23,025 nucleotides of DNA from UBA4716 sp036310525 (lineage in GTDB: Bacteria > Bacillota > Clostridia > UBA1381). The notes under the pieces were generated by a model. That model ran no database searches and had not been told where the DNA came from. It worked only from the letters and a program-made list of their open reading frames with translations. The stretch covers positions 1 to 23,025 of the forward strand of contig JAXJRQ010000150.1 in the NCBI GenBank assembly GCA_036310525.1. The letters are read 5' to 3'. The position numbers were made by a program, and so were the translations under genes. This document shows, in pieces, positions 1 through 7,009 of this stretch. Positions within the stretch are counted from its first letter, which is position 1; the number at the start of each line of letters is the position of its first letter.

Positions 1-1
1 A

Positions 2-712
2 AAATATACTTTAAATCAGGGCGATGTATTATTTGTAAACAGCCGCACTCCGCATATGACGACTATTTTAAAGGATAAAACACTGTATATTCTTTTACAG
101 CTTGGTGCACCGTCTTCGGGAAAGGGTCCGCTTCGATACATTTCAAAATTCCTAAAGACAAATAACCGTCCATGCCATTTATTCAAAAAATCAACTGCGG
201 AAAATGAAGAAATTTACGTACATATAATGAACATATACGAAGAAAACCAAAAACGCAATAATGCATATGAATTTTATATGGGTGCTAATATGTACATGAT
301 TTTTGCACAGCTTCACCGCATGAATATTTTGTTTGACGAAAACCAGATACAGGATAAAAAGGCAATCAGCAAAATCATGCCTGTTATTGAATATGTGGAC
401 AAGAACTATGCAGAACAGATAACGCTTGAAAGCTTAAGTGAGCTTTTGAATTTCAATAAATCATATTTTTGCCGTTTATTCAAGCGTGCTACAGACAGCA
501 CTTTTACGGAATATCTTAATTTTGTGCGTATATGTAAATCCGAAAAGCTTTTAAAAAACGGACTCAGTGTTTCAGAAACAGCGTATGCAGTGGGATTTTC
601 GTCCCTGTCCTACTTTAACCGTACATTTAAAAAATATAAGCTGTGTTCGCCGTCTGCGTATAAGAAAATTATGAGTAACCGTTCCGACTATGAATTTAAC
701 CAGCTACAATAG
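2..712 (+). CDS. AraC-family transcriptional regulator (5' partial)
   Basis: This is a DNA-binding regulator whose first part lies left of the window. The frame is open from base 2, and the codons before the first in-window ATG (56) read KYTLNQGDVLFVNSRTPH. That is the GD-x-L-x-V...PH turn of the AraC cupin-like sensor domain, so ATG 56 is internal and not the start. The C-terminal ~100 residues form the two helix-turn-helix AraC DNA-binding domain: the first HTH contains ITLESLSELLNFNKSYFCRL and the second contains SVSETAYAVGFSSLSYFNRT. The GFSSLSYFNRTFKK signature is diagnostic of the family. The sensor domain probably binds a small sugar-like ligand, but the ligand and target genes cannot be read here. 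It ends just before a strong hairpin and converges on the Ca2+ ATPase gene. Confidence 0.93.
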   Translation, partial: KYTLNQGDVLFVNSRTPHMTTILKDKTLYILLQLGAPSSGKGPLRYISKFLKTNNRPCHLFKKSTAENEEIYVHIMNIYEENQKRNNAYEFYMGANMYMIFAQLHRMNILFDENQIQDKKAISKIMPVIEYVDKNYAEQITLESLSELLNFNKSYFCRLFKRATDSTFTEYLNFVRICKSEKLLKNGLSVSETAYAVGFSSLSYFNRTFKKYKLCSPSAYKKIMSNRSDYEFNQLQ

Positions 713-719
713 ATACGAA

Positions 720-754
720 AAGCCGTTTGCGCTGATAATCAGCGCAAACGGCTT
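720..754. terminator. Bidirectional intrinsic terminator between AraC gene and Ca2+ ATPase
   Basis: A perfect inverted repeat, AAGCCGTTTGCGCT / AGCGCAAACGGCTT, has a 7-nt loop (GATAATC). T-rich sequence follows on the plus strand, and a shorter T stretch follows on the minus strand. It sits between two convergent genes (stops at 712 and 758), so it probably ends both transcripts. Confidence 0.88.
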
Positions 755-757
755 GTT

Positions 758-3337
758 TTATCCAAGAAGTTTTTTATCAAAAATTCCCGACACTAATTTT
801 TGCAATTCAACTATTACAAGCGGCATCAGTGAAAGTATTCCGACGCATACCCATTGTATGAACGTGAGCGGTACAGCATCAAAAATACATGCAACGTAAG
901 GAATGGAAATTACCGATACTTCAAGTATAAGTCCGAGTAAAAATGCGCCTGTCAGATACGGGTTTTTGAAAAGATTTTTATTCAGTACGGAACGTTCGCT
1001 TCGCATATTGAAGGAATGTACAAGCTCTGAAAGACTTAATACGGCAAATGCCATTGTTCTGCCGGCATTAAGCGAGCAAAACACATTTGCGCCGACTGAA
1101 AAAGCAAGTAATGACAATGCACCTATCATAAGCCCCTCAAATATAATCGAAAGCCACATTCCGTCAGCAAAAATACTCTTTTTCGGGTCTCTCGGCGGTT
1201 TTTCCATAATGCCCTCATCGGGTGGGTCCAGTCCAAGTGCAATGGCAGGCAGTGAGTCGGTTACAAGATTTACCCATAAAAGCTGTGTGGCACTTAAAGG
1301 CGAAGTCCAGCCGAAAATCAGACCTGCACAAACGGCGAGAATTTCGCCTATGTTACTTGATAGAAGAAACTGAACTGCTTTTTTGATATTTGCAAAAATA
1401 TTGCGTCCCATCATTACTGCGCTTACAATAGTTGCAAAATTATCATCCGTAAGCACCATGTCCGATGCTGATTTTGCCACATCGGTTCCGCTTTTTCCCA
1501 TACTGCAGCCGATGTCTGCACATGAGAGCGCAGGCGCATCGTTGACACCGTCGCCTGTCATGGCGGTTACGTGACCGTTTGCCTGAAATGCCTTCACAAT
1601 CCTTACCTTATGCATAGGTGTCACACGTGCAAACACGTTGTATTTATGTACATTTTGACAAAGCTCTTCGTCCGTCATTTTATCAAGCTCTGCTCCTGTT
1701 ATCGCCTTTGAAGCATCATCTGCAATGCCTGTGCGCTTTGCAACGGACAGTGCGGTTAATACATGGTCGCCCGTTATCATGACTGGACGTATGCCTGCTT
1801 TTTTGCAGACAGTAACTGCATTTTCAGCTTCTTTTCTCGGGGGGTCTTCAATGCCGATAAGACCTGCCAATATAAGCTTTTCCTCGTGGATGGCATCGGA
1901 AGTGTCATCACGGTATGCTACAGCGATTACACGTAAAGCATCCGATGTCATGCGCTTGTTTTCGGAGAGGATGCGGTTTTTTATACCCGTACTCATACGC
2001 ATGGTTTTATATGCTTTCATATATTCACTGCACATGGGAAGAACATATTCAAGTGCGCCCTTTACTATGGTACGGCTTCCGCTATGGGTTTTGTGAAGAG
2101 ATGCCATGCGTTTCGTTGATGAATCAAAGGGGATGTGGGTAATTAAAGGAAAATGTGTGCAAAGCTCCGATTTTGATATTCCGTCATCTTCAGCTTTCTT
2201 TTGCAGTGCAGTGTCTGTGGGATTTGCAATTGAGTCTTTTTCCGAGCAGAGCAGTGCAAGGGAAAGCGTGAATTTTTCGTCTTCGGAATAGATTTTTGAC
2301 ACATGCATTTTGTTCTGTGTAAGTGTGCCCGTTTTGTCGGTGCATATAACTGATGCACTGCCGAGTGTTTCTACAGACGGCAGATTTCGTATGATAGCAT
2401 TATGCTTTGACATTCTCACAAGTCCGAGCGCAAGCATAATAGTTACTATTGCAGGCAAACCCTCAGGAATTGCCGCTACTGCAAGGGAAACTGAAGTCAT
2501 AAACATATCTGCGGCAGGCAGATGCTTTAAAAGTCCTGCAAAAAACAGCAGTGCGCATATAATCAGAGTTACGGTACTGAGGATTTTTCCCGTTTCCGAG
2601 AGCTTTGTCTGCAAGGGCGTTTGTTGCTTTTCTTCAAAATTAAGCATAGCGGCTATTTGTCCCACTTCGGTATTCATTCCGGTACTGACAGCTATGGCAA
2701 TGCAGTTTCCGCTCACTATCGGCGATGATGACATAATCATATTCTTTCTGTCACCGACAGAAAGCAGCGGTGTGGTAAGTGTTTCGGCATTTTTCATTAC
2801 GGGTTCCGATTCGCCTGTGAGCGAGGATTCATCTGTGCTCAGGTGGTTTGCCTTTATAATTCTGCAGTCCGCACTTGCAATGTCTCCGGCTTTTAAAATC
2901 AGAATATCACCAACCACTACTTCACGTGCAGGAATTAATTTTTCAATGCCGTCTCTTAATACACGGCTTTGCGGAGCGGAAAGCTTTTTTAGTTCATCAA
3001 GACTTTTTTGTGCACGACTTTCCTGAATTAGTCCGAGAAGTGCATTAAATACCACTATGACAAGAATAATAATCGGCTCGGCAATATCACCCTTTCCCTG
3101 AAACAACGAGGTGATATATGAAACCGCCGCTGCTATTAGCAGTGTTATTATCATAAAATCATTGAACTGTTCAAAAAATCTCTGTATAAAGGATTTCTTT
3201 TTTCTTTGGATAAGCTCATTATACCCGTTCTTTTTAAGCCGTGACACCGCTTCCGCATCGCTTAAGCCGTGCGAAATATCCGTAAAAACGGCTTTTGCGG
3301 TTTCTTTTGCGCTCATGTTATAATAATTGTGCATCAT
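758..3337 (-). CDS. P-type (P2A, SERCA-like) calcium-transporting ATPase
   Basis: This is an 859-residue membrane pump that exports Ca2+ using ATP. The actuator TGES motif is at 174-177, the phosphorylated Asp is D334 in the DKTGTLT motif, and the KGA nucleotide-binding motif is near 426. The hinge MTGDGVNDAPAL is at 593-604. The Ca2+ ligands of SERCA are all matched: PEGLP in TM4 (E292), SSNIGE in TM5 (N662, E665) and NLVTD in TM6 (N690, T693, D694). This suggests both Ca2+ sites exist, whereas PMR1-type pumps keep only one. The N-terminal cation-ATPase domain and about ten membrane segments are present, so the length is normal. The start is ATG 3337, with GAAAGGA about 8 nt upstream; a second ATG follows directly. 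It appears monocistronic. A Mn2+ role is a less likely alternative. Confidence 0.95.
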   Translation of the reverse strand: MMHNYYNMSAKETAKAVFTDISHGLSDAEAVSRLKKNGYNELIQRKKKSFIQRFFEQFNDFMIITLLIAAAVSYITSLFQGKGDIAEPIIILVIVVFNALLGLIQESRAQKSLDELKKLSAPQSRVLRDGIEKLIPAREVVVGDILILKAGDIASADCRIIKANHLSTDESSLTGESEPVMKNAETLTTPLLSVGDRKNMIMSSSPIVSGNCIAIAVSTGMNTEVGQIAAMLNFEEKQQTPLQTKLSETGKILSTVTLIICALLFFAGLLKHLPAADMFMTSVSLAVAAIPEGLPAIVTIMLALGLVRMSKHNAIIRNLPSVETLGSASVICTDKTGTLTQNKMHVSKIYSEDEKFTLSLALLCSEKDSIANPTDTALQKKAEDDGISKSELCTHFPLITHIPFDSSTKRMASLHKTHSGSRTIVKGALEYVLPMCSEYMKAYKTMRMSTGIKNRILSENKRMTSDALRVIAVAYRDDTSDAIHEEKLILAGLIGIEDPPRKEAENAVTVCKKAGIRPVMITGDHVLTALSVAKRTGIADDASKAITGAELDKMTDEELCQNVHKYNVFARVTPMHKVRIVKAFQANGHVTAMTGDGVNDAPALSCADIGCSMGKSGTDVAKSASDMVLTDDNFATIVSAVMMGRNIFANIKKAVQFLLSSNIGEILAVCAGLIFGWTSPLSATQLLWVNLVTDSLPAIALGLDPPDEGIMEKPPRDPKKSIFADGMWLSIIFEGLMIGALSLLAFSVGANVFCSLNAGRTMAFAVLSLSELVHSFNMRSERSVLNKNLFKNPYLTGAFLLGLILEVSVISIPYVACIFDAVPLTFIQWVCVGILSLMPLVIVELQKLVSGIFDKKLLG

Positions 3338-3426
3338 ATTGTTATCCTTTCAATAATTTCATTCTATTGATAAATATTCCTGAAATTGCGGTGATATTCC
3401 GCTGTATTGGTAAATTTTAATGTCCC

Positions 3427-3455
3427 TTGACAAAAAATCATATAACAAGTATAAT
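3427..3455 (+). promoter_or_regulatory. Consensus sigma-A promoter for the RAYT-like/comF/sleB operon
   Basis: TTGACA (3427-3432), a 17-bp spacer and TATAAT (3450-3455) make a perfect consensus match. The expected start is near 3462, giving a short leader of about 27 nt before the ATG at 3489. Confidence 0.88.
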
Positions 3456-3488
3456 AATATCGGAAAGAAAAAAGAGGAGTGATTGCTT

Positions 3489-4019
3489 ATGGCAAGAAAA
3501 GCCAGAGAAAAGAGTCCCATCGGGATATATAATGTAATGCTCAGAGGAAATGGTCAGCTGTTTTGCAATGAAGAGGATTACGATGAATTTATAGACAGAC
3601 TTGCAATGTATTTTATGGATGATGCAAAGATTTTTGCTTATTGCCTTATGGAAAATGCGGTTTGCATGGTTATAAAGGAAAGCGAAAAAGGAATATCACG
3701 TGATATGAAGCCGTTTACAACGAGCTACGCACGTTATTTTAACGGAGCGTATGAGAAGACAGGTGATGTTTTTGCCGACAGATTCAAGAGCGAAGCGATT
3801 GCTGATAAAAACGGCGTGTGCGATGCAATTGTAATGACGCATAATCTGTATGAGTTGCTTGGTGCTGATGCATATACGGGTGACGAGGATTTACTCGACG
3901 GTAACGGCTTGTGCGATGCGAAGTCGGCTTTTGCGTATTTCGGGTCAAAAAGCAAGTATGTAAAGGCTATGAACAGCGATGATATTGTGCTTAGCGGATT
4001 TTATAACGTACTGAAATAA
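3489..4019 (+). CDS. Degenerate IS200/REP-associated (RAYT) transposase-like protein, catalytic residues lost
   Basis: The 176-residue protein has the framework of the Y1/REP-associated tyrosine transposase family. It begins MARKAREKSPIGIYNVMLRG and carries AYCLMEN at 50-56, ISRDMK, TSYARYFN at 78-85 and TGDVFADRFKSE at 91-102. The family signature NHVHL (the two metal-binding histidines of HUH nucleases) is replaced by NAVCM (56-60). The Tyr that normally precedes IHxNP is replaced around M116 in VMTHNLYELLG. The fold is thus probably kept while nuclease chemistry is lost, which suggests a domesticated DNA- or RNA-binding protein; that last step is inference. ATG 3489 is preferred over TTG 3483 because GAGGAG (3474-3479) is 9 nt from the ATG but only 3 nt from the TTG. 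Its stop abuts the comF ATG. Confidence 0.82.
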   Translation: MARKAREKSPIGIYNVMLRGNGQLFCNEEDYDEFIDRLAMYFMDDAKIFAYCLMENAVCMVIKESEKGISRDMKPFTTSYARYFNGAYEKTGDVFADRFKSEAIADKNGVCDAIVMTHNLYELLGADAYTGDEDLLDGNGLCDAKSAFAYFGSKSKYVKAMNSDDIVLSGFYNVLK

Positions 4020-4700
4020 ATGATTTTTAATTTAAGAAGAAATTTTGTGTGCGTTTTCTGCGGCGGTAAACGAAACAGCGGACAGCGGTTTCGGTATAAT
4101 TGCGGAATTTGTGAGGAATGTGCCAAAAAGGTTCCGTTTACGCCTGAAGGCGGAAGCTTTGAGGGCGGTAAGTACATAAAGTATGTCATTGCGTCGATGT
4201 TTTATGAGGACTATGCACGTGATGCAATTATGCGCTATAAGTTTGACGGCTGGACGTGCTGTGAGGATGTGTTTGGGCATATAATGGCACAGCATGTGCA
4301 AAGCTTTGAGCATTTGCGTGCGTTTGACATGGTAATTCCCGTCCCTCTATCAGAACAGCGCTTTAATGAGCGTGGTTTTAATCAGTCGGTTCCGCTTGCT
4401 CGGGCAGTTGCATCGGAGCTTGGGATAGAATATTGTGAAGATGCACTTATAAAAGTAAGAAATACAAAGAAACAAAGTAAATTATCTGCACGTGAGAGGC
4501 TGGAAAATGTCAGAGGAGCATACAGAGCACAACGTCCGATTTCGGGAAAACGTATCATTCTGACGGATGATATTTATACTACGGGAATCACGATGGATGA
4601 GTGCGCCGGAACACTTATTGATGCAGGTGCATCCGAGGTTGTGGCGGTGACGCTGTCGATTAAGCCGAGAAAAGAAAAAAATCCCTATTTAAGGTATTAA
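4020..4700 (+). CDS. comF: ComF-family phosphoribosyltransferase-like protein
   Basis: A 226-residue cytoplasmic protein of the ComF/GntX family, linked in other bacteria to DNA uptake during competence. The N terminus carries a zinc-ribbon-like set of cysteines (C11, C14, C28, C31, C34). The rest is a type I phosphoribosyltransferase fold: VIPVPLSEQRFNERGFNQS (105-123), KQSKLSARERLENVRGAY (151-168) and the PRPP-binding loop ILTDDIYTTGIT (180-191). Length is typical. The start ATG directly follows the upstream stop (TAAATG) and has no obvious ribosome site of its own, so translation is probably coupled to the RAYT-like gene. No other late-competence gene is in the window, so a role in DNA uptake is by family only. 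A salvage phosphoribosyltransferase function cannot be excluded. Confidence 0.92.
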   Translation: MIFNLRRNFVCVFCGGKRNSGQRFRYNCGICEECAKKVPFTPEGGSFEGGKYIKYVIASMFYEDYARDAIMRYKFDGWTCCEDVFGHIMAQHVQSFEHLRAFDMVIPVPLSEQRFNERGFNQSVPLARAVASELGIEYCEDALIKVRNTKKQSKLSARERLENVRGAYRAQRPISGKRIILTDDIYTTGITMDECAGTLIDAGASEVVAVTLSIKPRKEKNPYLRY

Positions 4701-4704
4701 AACA

Positions 4705-4733
4705 TTGCATTACGGGAAAAATAGGTATATAAT
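4705..4733 (+). promoter_or_regulatory. Possible internal promoter upstream of sleB-like gene
   Basis: TATAAT at 4728-4733 lies 17 bp after TTGCAT (4705-4710), in the short gap after comF. The -35 matches only three of six positions, so this is a weak call. It would allow separate expression of the cell-wall hydrolase. I saw no clear sigma-G type box. Confidence 0.35.
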
Positions 4734-4755
4734 CATATCTCGATTTGGAGGAATT

Positions 4756-5391
4756 ATGAAACGTATACTTATTTTGACCATGATTTTAATGTTAATATTT
4801 CCGGTCGGTGTATCGGCACTGTCGAGAATAGGTTCAACGGGTCAGGAGGTCAGAAACATTCAGACCAGATTGAAAAACTGGGGATATTATCATTATACAG
4901 TTGACGGAATTTACGGCAGTAAAACAGCCTCGGCGGTGAAAAGCTTTCAGCGAAAGCACGGACTTACTGCCGATGGAATTGCAGGCCCTGCCACTCTTGC
5001 GAAAATCGGACTTCCTACGGGAAGTACAGCCTCGGCTTCGGGGAATAACAAAACCCTGCTTGCAATGGCAATAAACGGCGAGGCGAGAGGCGAAAGCTAT
5101 GAGGGACAGGTAGCTGTAGGGGCGGTAATTTTAAATCGTGTAAAAAGCTCGTCATTTCCTAATACGATTGCAGGTGTAATCTATCAGAAAGGCGCATTTA
5201 CGGCTGTAACGGACGGACAGATTAATGCGGCAATACAGCCGTCATGCATGAATGCGGCGCAGGATGCATTGAACGGATGGGATCCTACGGGCGGTGCGCT
5301 GTACTACTATAATCCACGTACTGCAACAAGCAGCTGGATACGCTCAAGACCTATCATCAGAACGATAGGAAATCATGTATTTTGTAAATAA
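4756..5391 (+). CDS. sleB: SleB-like spore cortex-lytic / cell wall hydrolase
   Basis: A 211-residue secreted peptidoglycan hydrolase. Residues 1-21 form a signal peptide (MKRILILTMILMLIFPVGVSA). Residues ~24-86 are a PG_binding_1 domain (GSTGQEVRNIQTRLKNWGYY, then VDGIYGSKTASAVKSFQ). Residues ~100-211 are a Hydrolase_2/SleB catalytic domain with NGEARGE (107-113; E109 is the likely catalytic Glu), ILNRVKSSSFPNTI and YYNP. SleB proteins are lytic transglycosylases acting on muramic-lactam cortex during germination, which implies a spore former, although vegetative homologues exist. ATG 4756 is chosen because GGAGG (4747-4751) sits just upstream and the signal peptide begins there. An earlier in-frame ATG at 4705 would put 17 hydrophilic residues before it. 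No YpeB partner gene follows. Confidence 0.9.
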   Translation: MKRILILTMILMLIFPVGVSALSRIGSTGQEVRNIQTRLKNWGYYHYTVDGIYGSKTASAVKSFQRKHGLTADGIAGPATLAKIGLPTGSTASASGNNKTLLAMAINGEARGESYEGQVAVGAVILNRVKSSSFPNTIAGVIYQKGAFTAVTDGQINAAIQPSCMNAAQDALNGWDPTGGALYYYNPRTATSSWIRSRPIIRTIGNHVFCK

Positions 5392-5412
5392 TATAAGAGG
5401 GGATATGATTTT

Positions 5413-5505
5413 TTGAAAACAATGGTGATAATAGGGTTGTCGGCTGTTTTCGCAATTATTGTGGCAGTGGACAGCATCAGAAAAATGAAAAAAAGTAAAA
5501 AATAA
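5413..5505 (+). CDS. Small single-pass membrane peptide (30 aa)
   Basis: A TTG-initiated frame of 30 codons follows AGAGGGG (5396-5402) at 10 nt spacing. The product has one hydrophobic segment (MVIIGLSAVFAIIVAV) and a strongly basic tail ending KMKKSKK, which is the layout of small bacterial inner-membrane peptides with the tail in the cytoplasm. It lies 21 nt after the sleB-like gene and ends just before an intrinsic terminator, so it is the last gene of that transcript. No family is recognised. The TTG start and short length leave real doubt that it is translated. Confidence 0.5.
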   Translation: MKTMVIIGLSAVFAIIVAVDSIRKMKKSKK

Positions 5506-5507
5506 TG

Positions 5508-5546
5508 AAAAAACAGTGAAAAAGAAAGCTTTTTCGCTGTTTTTTT
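5508..5546 (+). terminator. Intrinsic terminator of the RAYT-like/comF/sleB operon
   Basis: AAAAACAGTGAAAAAG and CTTTTTCGCTGTTTTT pair with one G-U wobble around a 4-nt loop, followed by further T residues. It lies directly after the small membrane peptide. Confidence 0.85.
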
Positions 5547-5570
5547 GGGATAAAAAATAAGGAAAAGGTA

Positions 5571-5599
5571 TTGACAATGTAAATATTTTGTGTTAGAAT
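5571..5599 (+). promoter_or_regulatory. Promoter of the tRNA-Leu gene
   Basis: TTGACA (5571-5576), 17-bp spacer, TAGAAT (5594-5599). The expected start is about 12 nt before the mature tRNA 5' end, as is usual for stable RNA genes. Confidence 0.88.
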
Positions 5600-5617
5600 T
5601 ATCTGTGTTGTTAATAA

Positions 5618-5706
5618 GCCGATGTGGCGGAATAGGCAGACGCCCGGGATTTAAAATCCCGTGGGAAGAAATTCCCGTGCCGGTTCGACCCCGGCCCTCG
5701 GCACCA
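5618..5706 (+). tRNA. tRNA-Leu (anticodon UAA)
   Basis: A class II tRNA of 89 nt with encoded CCA. The anticodon stem CGGGA/TCCCG encloses the loop TTTAAAA, giving anticodon UAA (reads UUA and UUG). There is a long variable arm (TGGGAAGAAATTCCCG region), and a T arm with GCCGG/CCGGC around TTCGACC. The acceptor stem GCCGATG/CCTCGGC pairs except at position 6:67, where U faces C. It has its own promoter and terminator. Confidence 0.95.
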
Positions 5707-5739
5707 AAAAATCCGTACACGAAAGTGTACGGATTTTTT
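5706..5739. terminator. Bidirectional terminator after tRNA-Leu
   Basis: AAAAAATCCGTACAC and GTGTACGGATTTTTT form a near-perfect stem capped by a GAAA tetraloop with a T6 tail on the plus strand. The element is symmetric, so it also has a T tail on the minus strand and could stop cysK read-through about 145 nt after that gene ends. Confidence 0.9.
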
Positions 5740-5825
5740 AGTTATTACTTATTCGCTCTTCACTATTCCCTAAAAATATTTGAGTACGGATTTTTTGGGA
5801 AGTAATAAGTAATAGTGAAAAGGGA
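5727..5825. repeat. Small AT-rich patch with direct and inverted repeats
   Basis: GTACGGATTTTTT occurs twice in direct orientation (5727-5739 and 5784-5796). The stretch 5741-5770 (TTATTACTTATT, CTTCACTATTCCC) reappears as inverted, re-ordered pieces at 5797-5825 (GGGAAGTAATAAGTAATAGTG). It resembles a decayed or duplicated intergenic repeat beside the tRNA gene. It contains no gene. Confidence 0.45.
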
Positions 5826-5837
5826 AGAAGTATGGTA

Positions 5838-5859
5838 CAAACTCGCTTTGGCGAGTTTG
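5838..5859. other. Hairpin downstream of cysK
   Basis: CAAACTCGC/GCGAGTTTG form a 9-bp perfect stem with a TTTG loop. Neither strand has a T run after it, so it is not a canonical terminator. It may protect the cysK 3' end or be a weak terminator. Confidence 0.4.
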
Positions 5860-5882
5860 ATTAAATATGGGAAGTATTTATT

Positions 5883-6812
5883 TTATACAAACATTTCGGT
5901 TGACAAATAACGGTCGCCGGTATCAGGCAGAAGCACAACGATATTTTTACCCTTATTTTCGGGACGTTTTGCTACTTCTATTGCTGCCCATGCTGCCGCA
6001 CCTGATGAAATTCCCACGAGTACGCCCTCGCATTTGCCTATAAGTCTGCCCGTTTCAAATGCATCCTCTGCAGAAACGTTTATCACTTCGTCATAAACGG
6101 ACTTATCAAGCACTTCGGGAACAAAGCCTGCGCCGATGCCCTGTATTTTGTGTGCACCTGATTTACCTTGCGAAAGTACGGGTGAATCCGAAGGTTCAAC
6201 AGCAACAATTTTTATATCAGGATTTTTTTCTTTTAAATATTTGCCCACCCCCGTGATTGTTCCGCCGGTGCCGACGCCTGCAACGAATATATCTACCTTA
6301 CCGTCTGTATCGTTGTATATTTCCGGACCGGTTGTTTCAAAGTGTGCACGTGGATTTGAAGGATTTGTGAATTGTCCCGCAATAAAGCTTTGCGGAATTT
6401 CTTTATTAAGCTCATGCGCTTTTTCTATTGCGCCCGTCATGCCTTTTTTGCCGTCGGTCAGAATAAGCTCTGCACCATAGGCTTTCATTATCTGCTGACG
6501 TTCAACCGACATAGTATCGGGCATAATGATTATCAGTCTGTAGCCTCTTGCGGCACAAACTGCTGCAAGACCTATTCCCGTGTTTCCGCTTGTGGGTTCA
6601 ATAATGACTGAATCGGGGGTTAATTTTCCACTGTTTTCAAGTTCGTCAATCATTGCTTTTGCCACTCTGTCCTTAACCGAGCCGGCAGGATTGAAATATT
6701 CAAGCTTTGCTAGAATGGTAGCAGAAAGTCCGAACTTTTTTTCTGTATTTGTAAGCTCCATAAGCGGAGTATTGCCGATAAGCATGTCGGCGGATTTATA
6801 AATATTTGCCAA
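5883..6812 (-). CDS. cysK: Cysteine synthase A (O-acetylserine sulfhydrylase)
   Basis: A PLP enzyme making L-cysteine from O-acetylserine and sulfide in the cytoplasm. The 309-residue protein shows the PLP-lysine motif PAGSVKDRVA (K47), the substrate/phosphate loops EPTSGNTGIGLA and GVGTGGTITGVGKYLKE, and GISSGAA near the C terminus that contacts PLP. The usual IxxNTPL N-terminal signature is present (IGNTPLMEL). I place the start at TTG 6812 because AGGAG (6821-6825, minus strand) lies exactly 8 nt before it. The upstream in-frame GTG at 6821 overlaps that ribosome site and cannot use it. It is transcribed alone, divergent from the alarmone synthetase operon. No cysE is adjacent. The closely related CysM is the main alternative, but the spacing of motifs fits CysK. 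Confidence 0.95.
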   Translation of the reverse strand: MANIYKSADMLIGNTPLMELTNTEKKFGLSATILAKLEYFNPAGSVKDRVAKAMIDELENSGKLTPDSVIIEPTSGNTGIGLAAVCAARGYRLIIIMPDTMSVERQQIMKAYGAELILTDGKKGMTGAIEKAHELNKEIPQSFIAGQFTNPSNPRAHFETTGPEIYNDTDGKVDIFVAGVGTGGTITGVGKYLKEKNPDIKIVAVEPSDSPVLSQGKSGAHKIQGIGAGFVPEVLDKSVYDEVINVSAEDAFETGRLIGKCEGVLVGISSGAAAWAAIEVAKRPENKGKNIVVLLPDTGDRYLSTEMFV

Positions 6813-6842
6813 GTAAATCACTCCTGTATCTGTTATATTATC

Positions 6843-6871
6843 AGTATATATCTGAATGTTTTTTATGTCAA
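6843..6871 (-). promoter_or_regulatory. Promoter of cysK
   Basis: On the minus strand TTGACA (6871-6866), a 17-bp spacer and TATACT (6848-6843) precede cysK, with its start codon about 31 nt downstream of the -10. I could not identify a CymR-type operator by eye. Confidence 0.85.
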
Positions 6872-6938
6872 TAGGATTTCCTCAAAACACAGTTTATAAA
6901 CAAGGTATTAACAATATGTAAATTCTGTTTTTTTATGC

Positions 6939-6967
6939 TTGACATAAAGGTCCGTACTTTATATAAT
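6939..6967 (+). promoter_or_regulatory. Consensus promoter of the alarmone synthetase operon
   Basis: TTGACA (6939-6944), 17-bp spacer, TATAAT (6962-6967): a perfect consensus, divergent from the cysK promoter with 67 bp between the two -35 boxes. Confidence 0.88.
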
Positions 6968-7009
6968 TACATGGAAAACTATTAATTTATATAATGAGAA
7001 GGTGTTTTC

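Noticed and set aside
56..58. ATG as the start of the AraC-type gene
   Set aside because: The frame stays open to the window edge and the upstream codons encode the conserved cupin turn, so the gene is merely cut by the window.
2310..3026. A 238-codon plus-strand open frame opposite the Ca2+ ATPase gene
   Set aside because: It has no recognisable domain and is compositionally the antisense of a strongly conserved ATPase. Several similar shorter frames on the same strand are shadows too.
3489..4019. An active IS200-type insertion sequence
   Set aside because: Both HUH histidines and the catalytic Tyr are missing and I see no subterminal hairpins flanking the gene.
6819..6821. GTG as the cysK start
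   Set aside because: It overlaps the AGGAG ribosome site; TTG 6812 has ideal 8-nt spacing.
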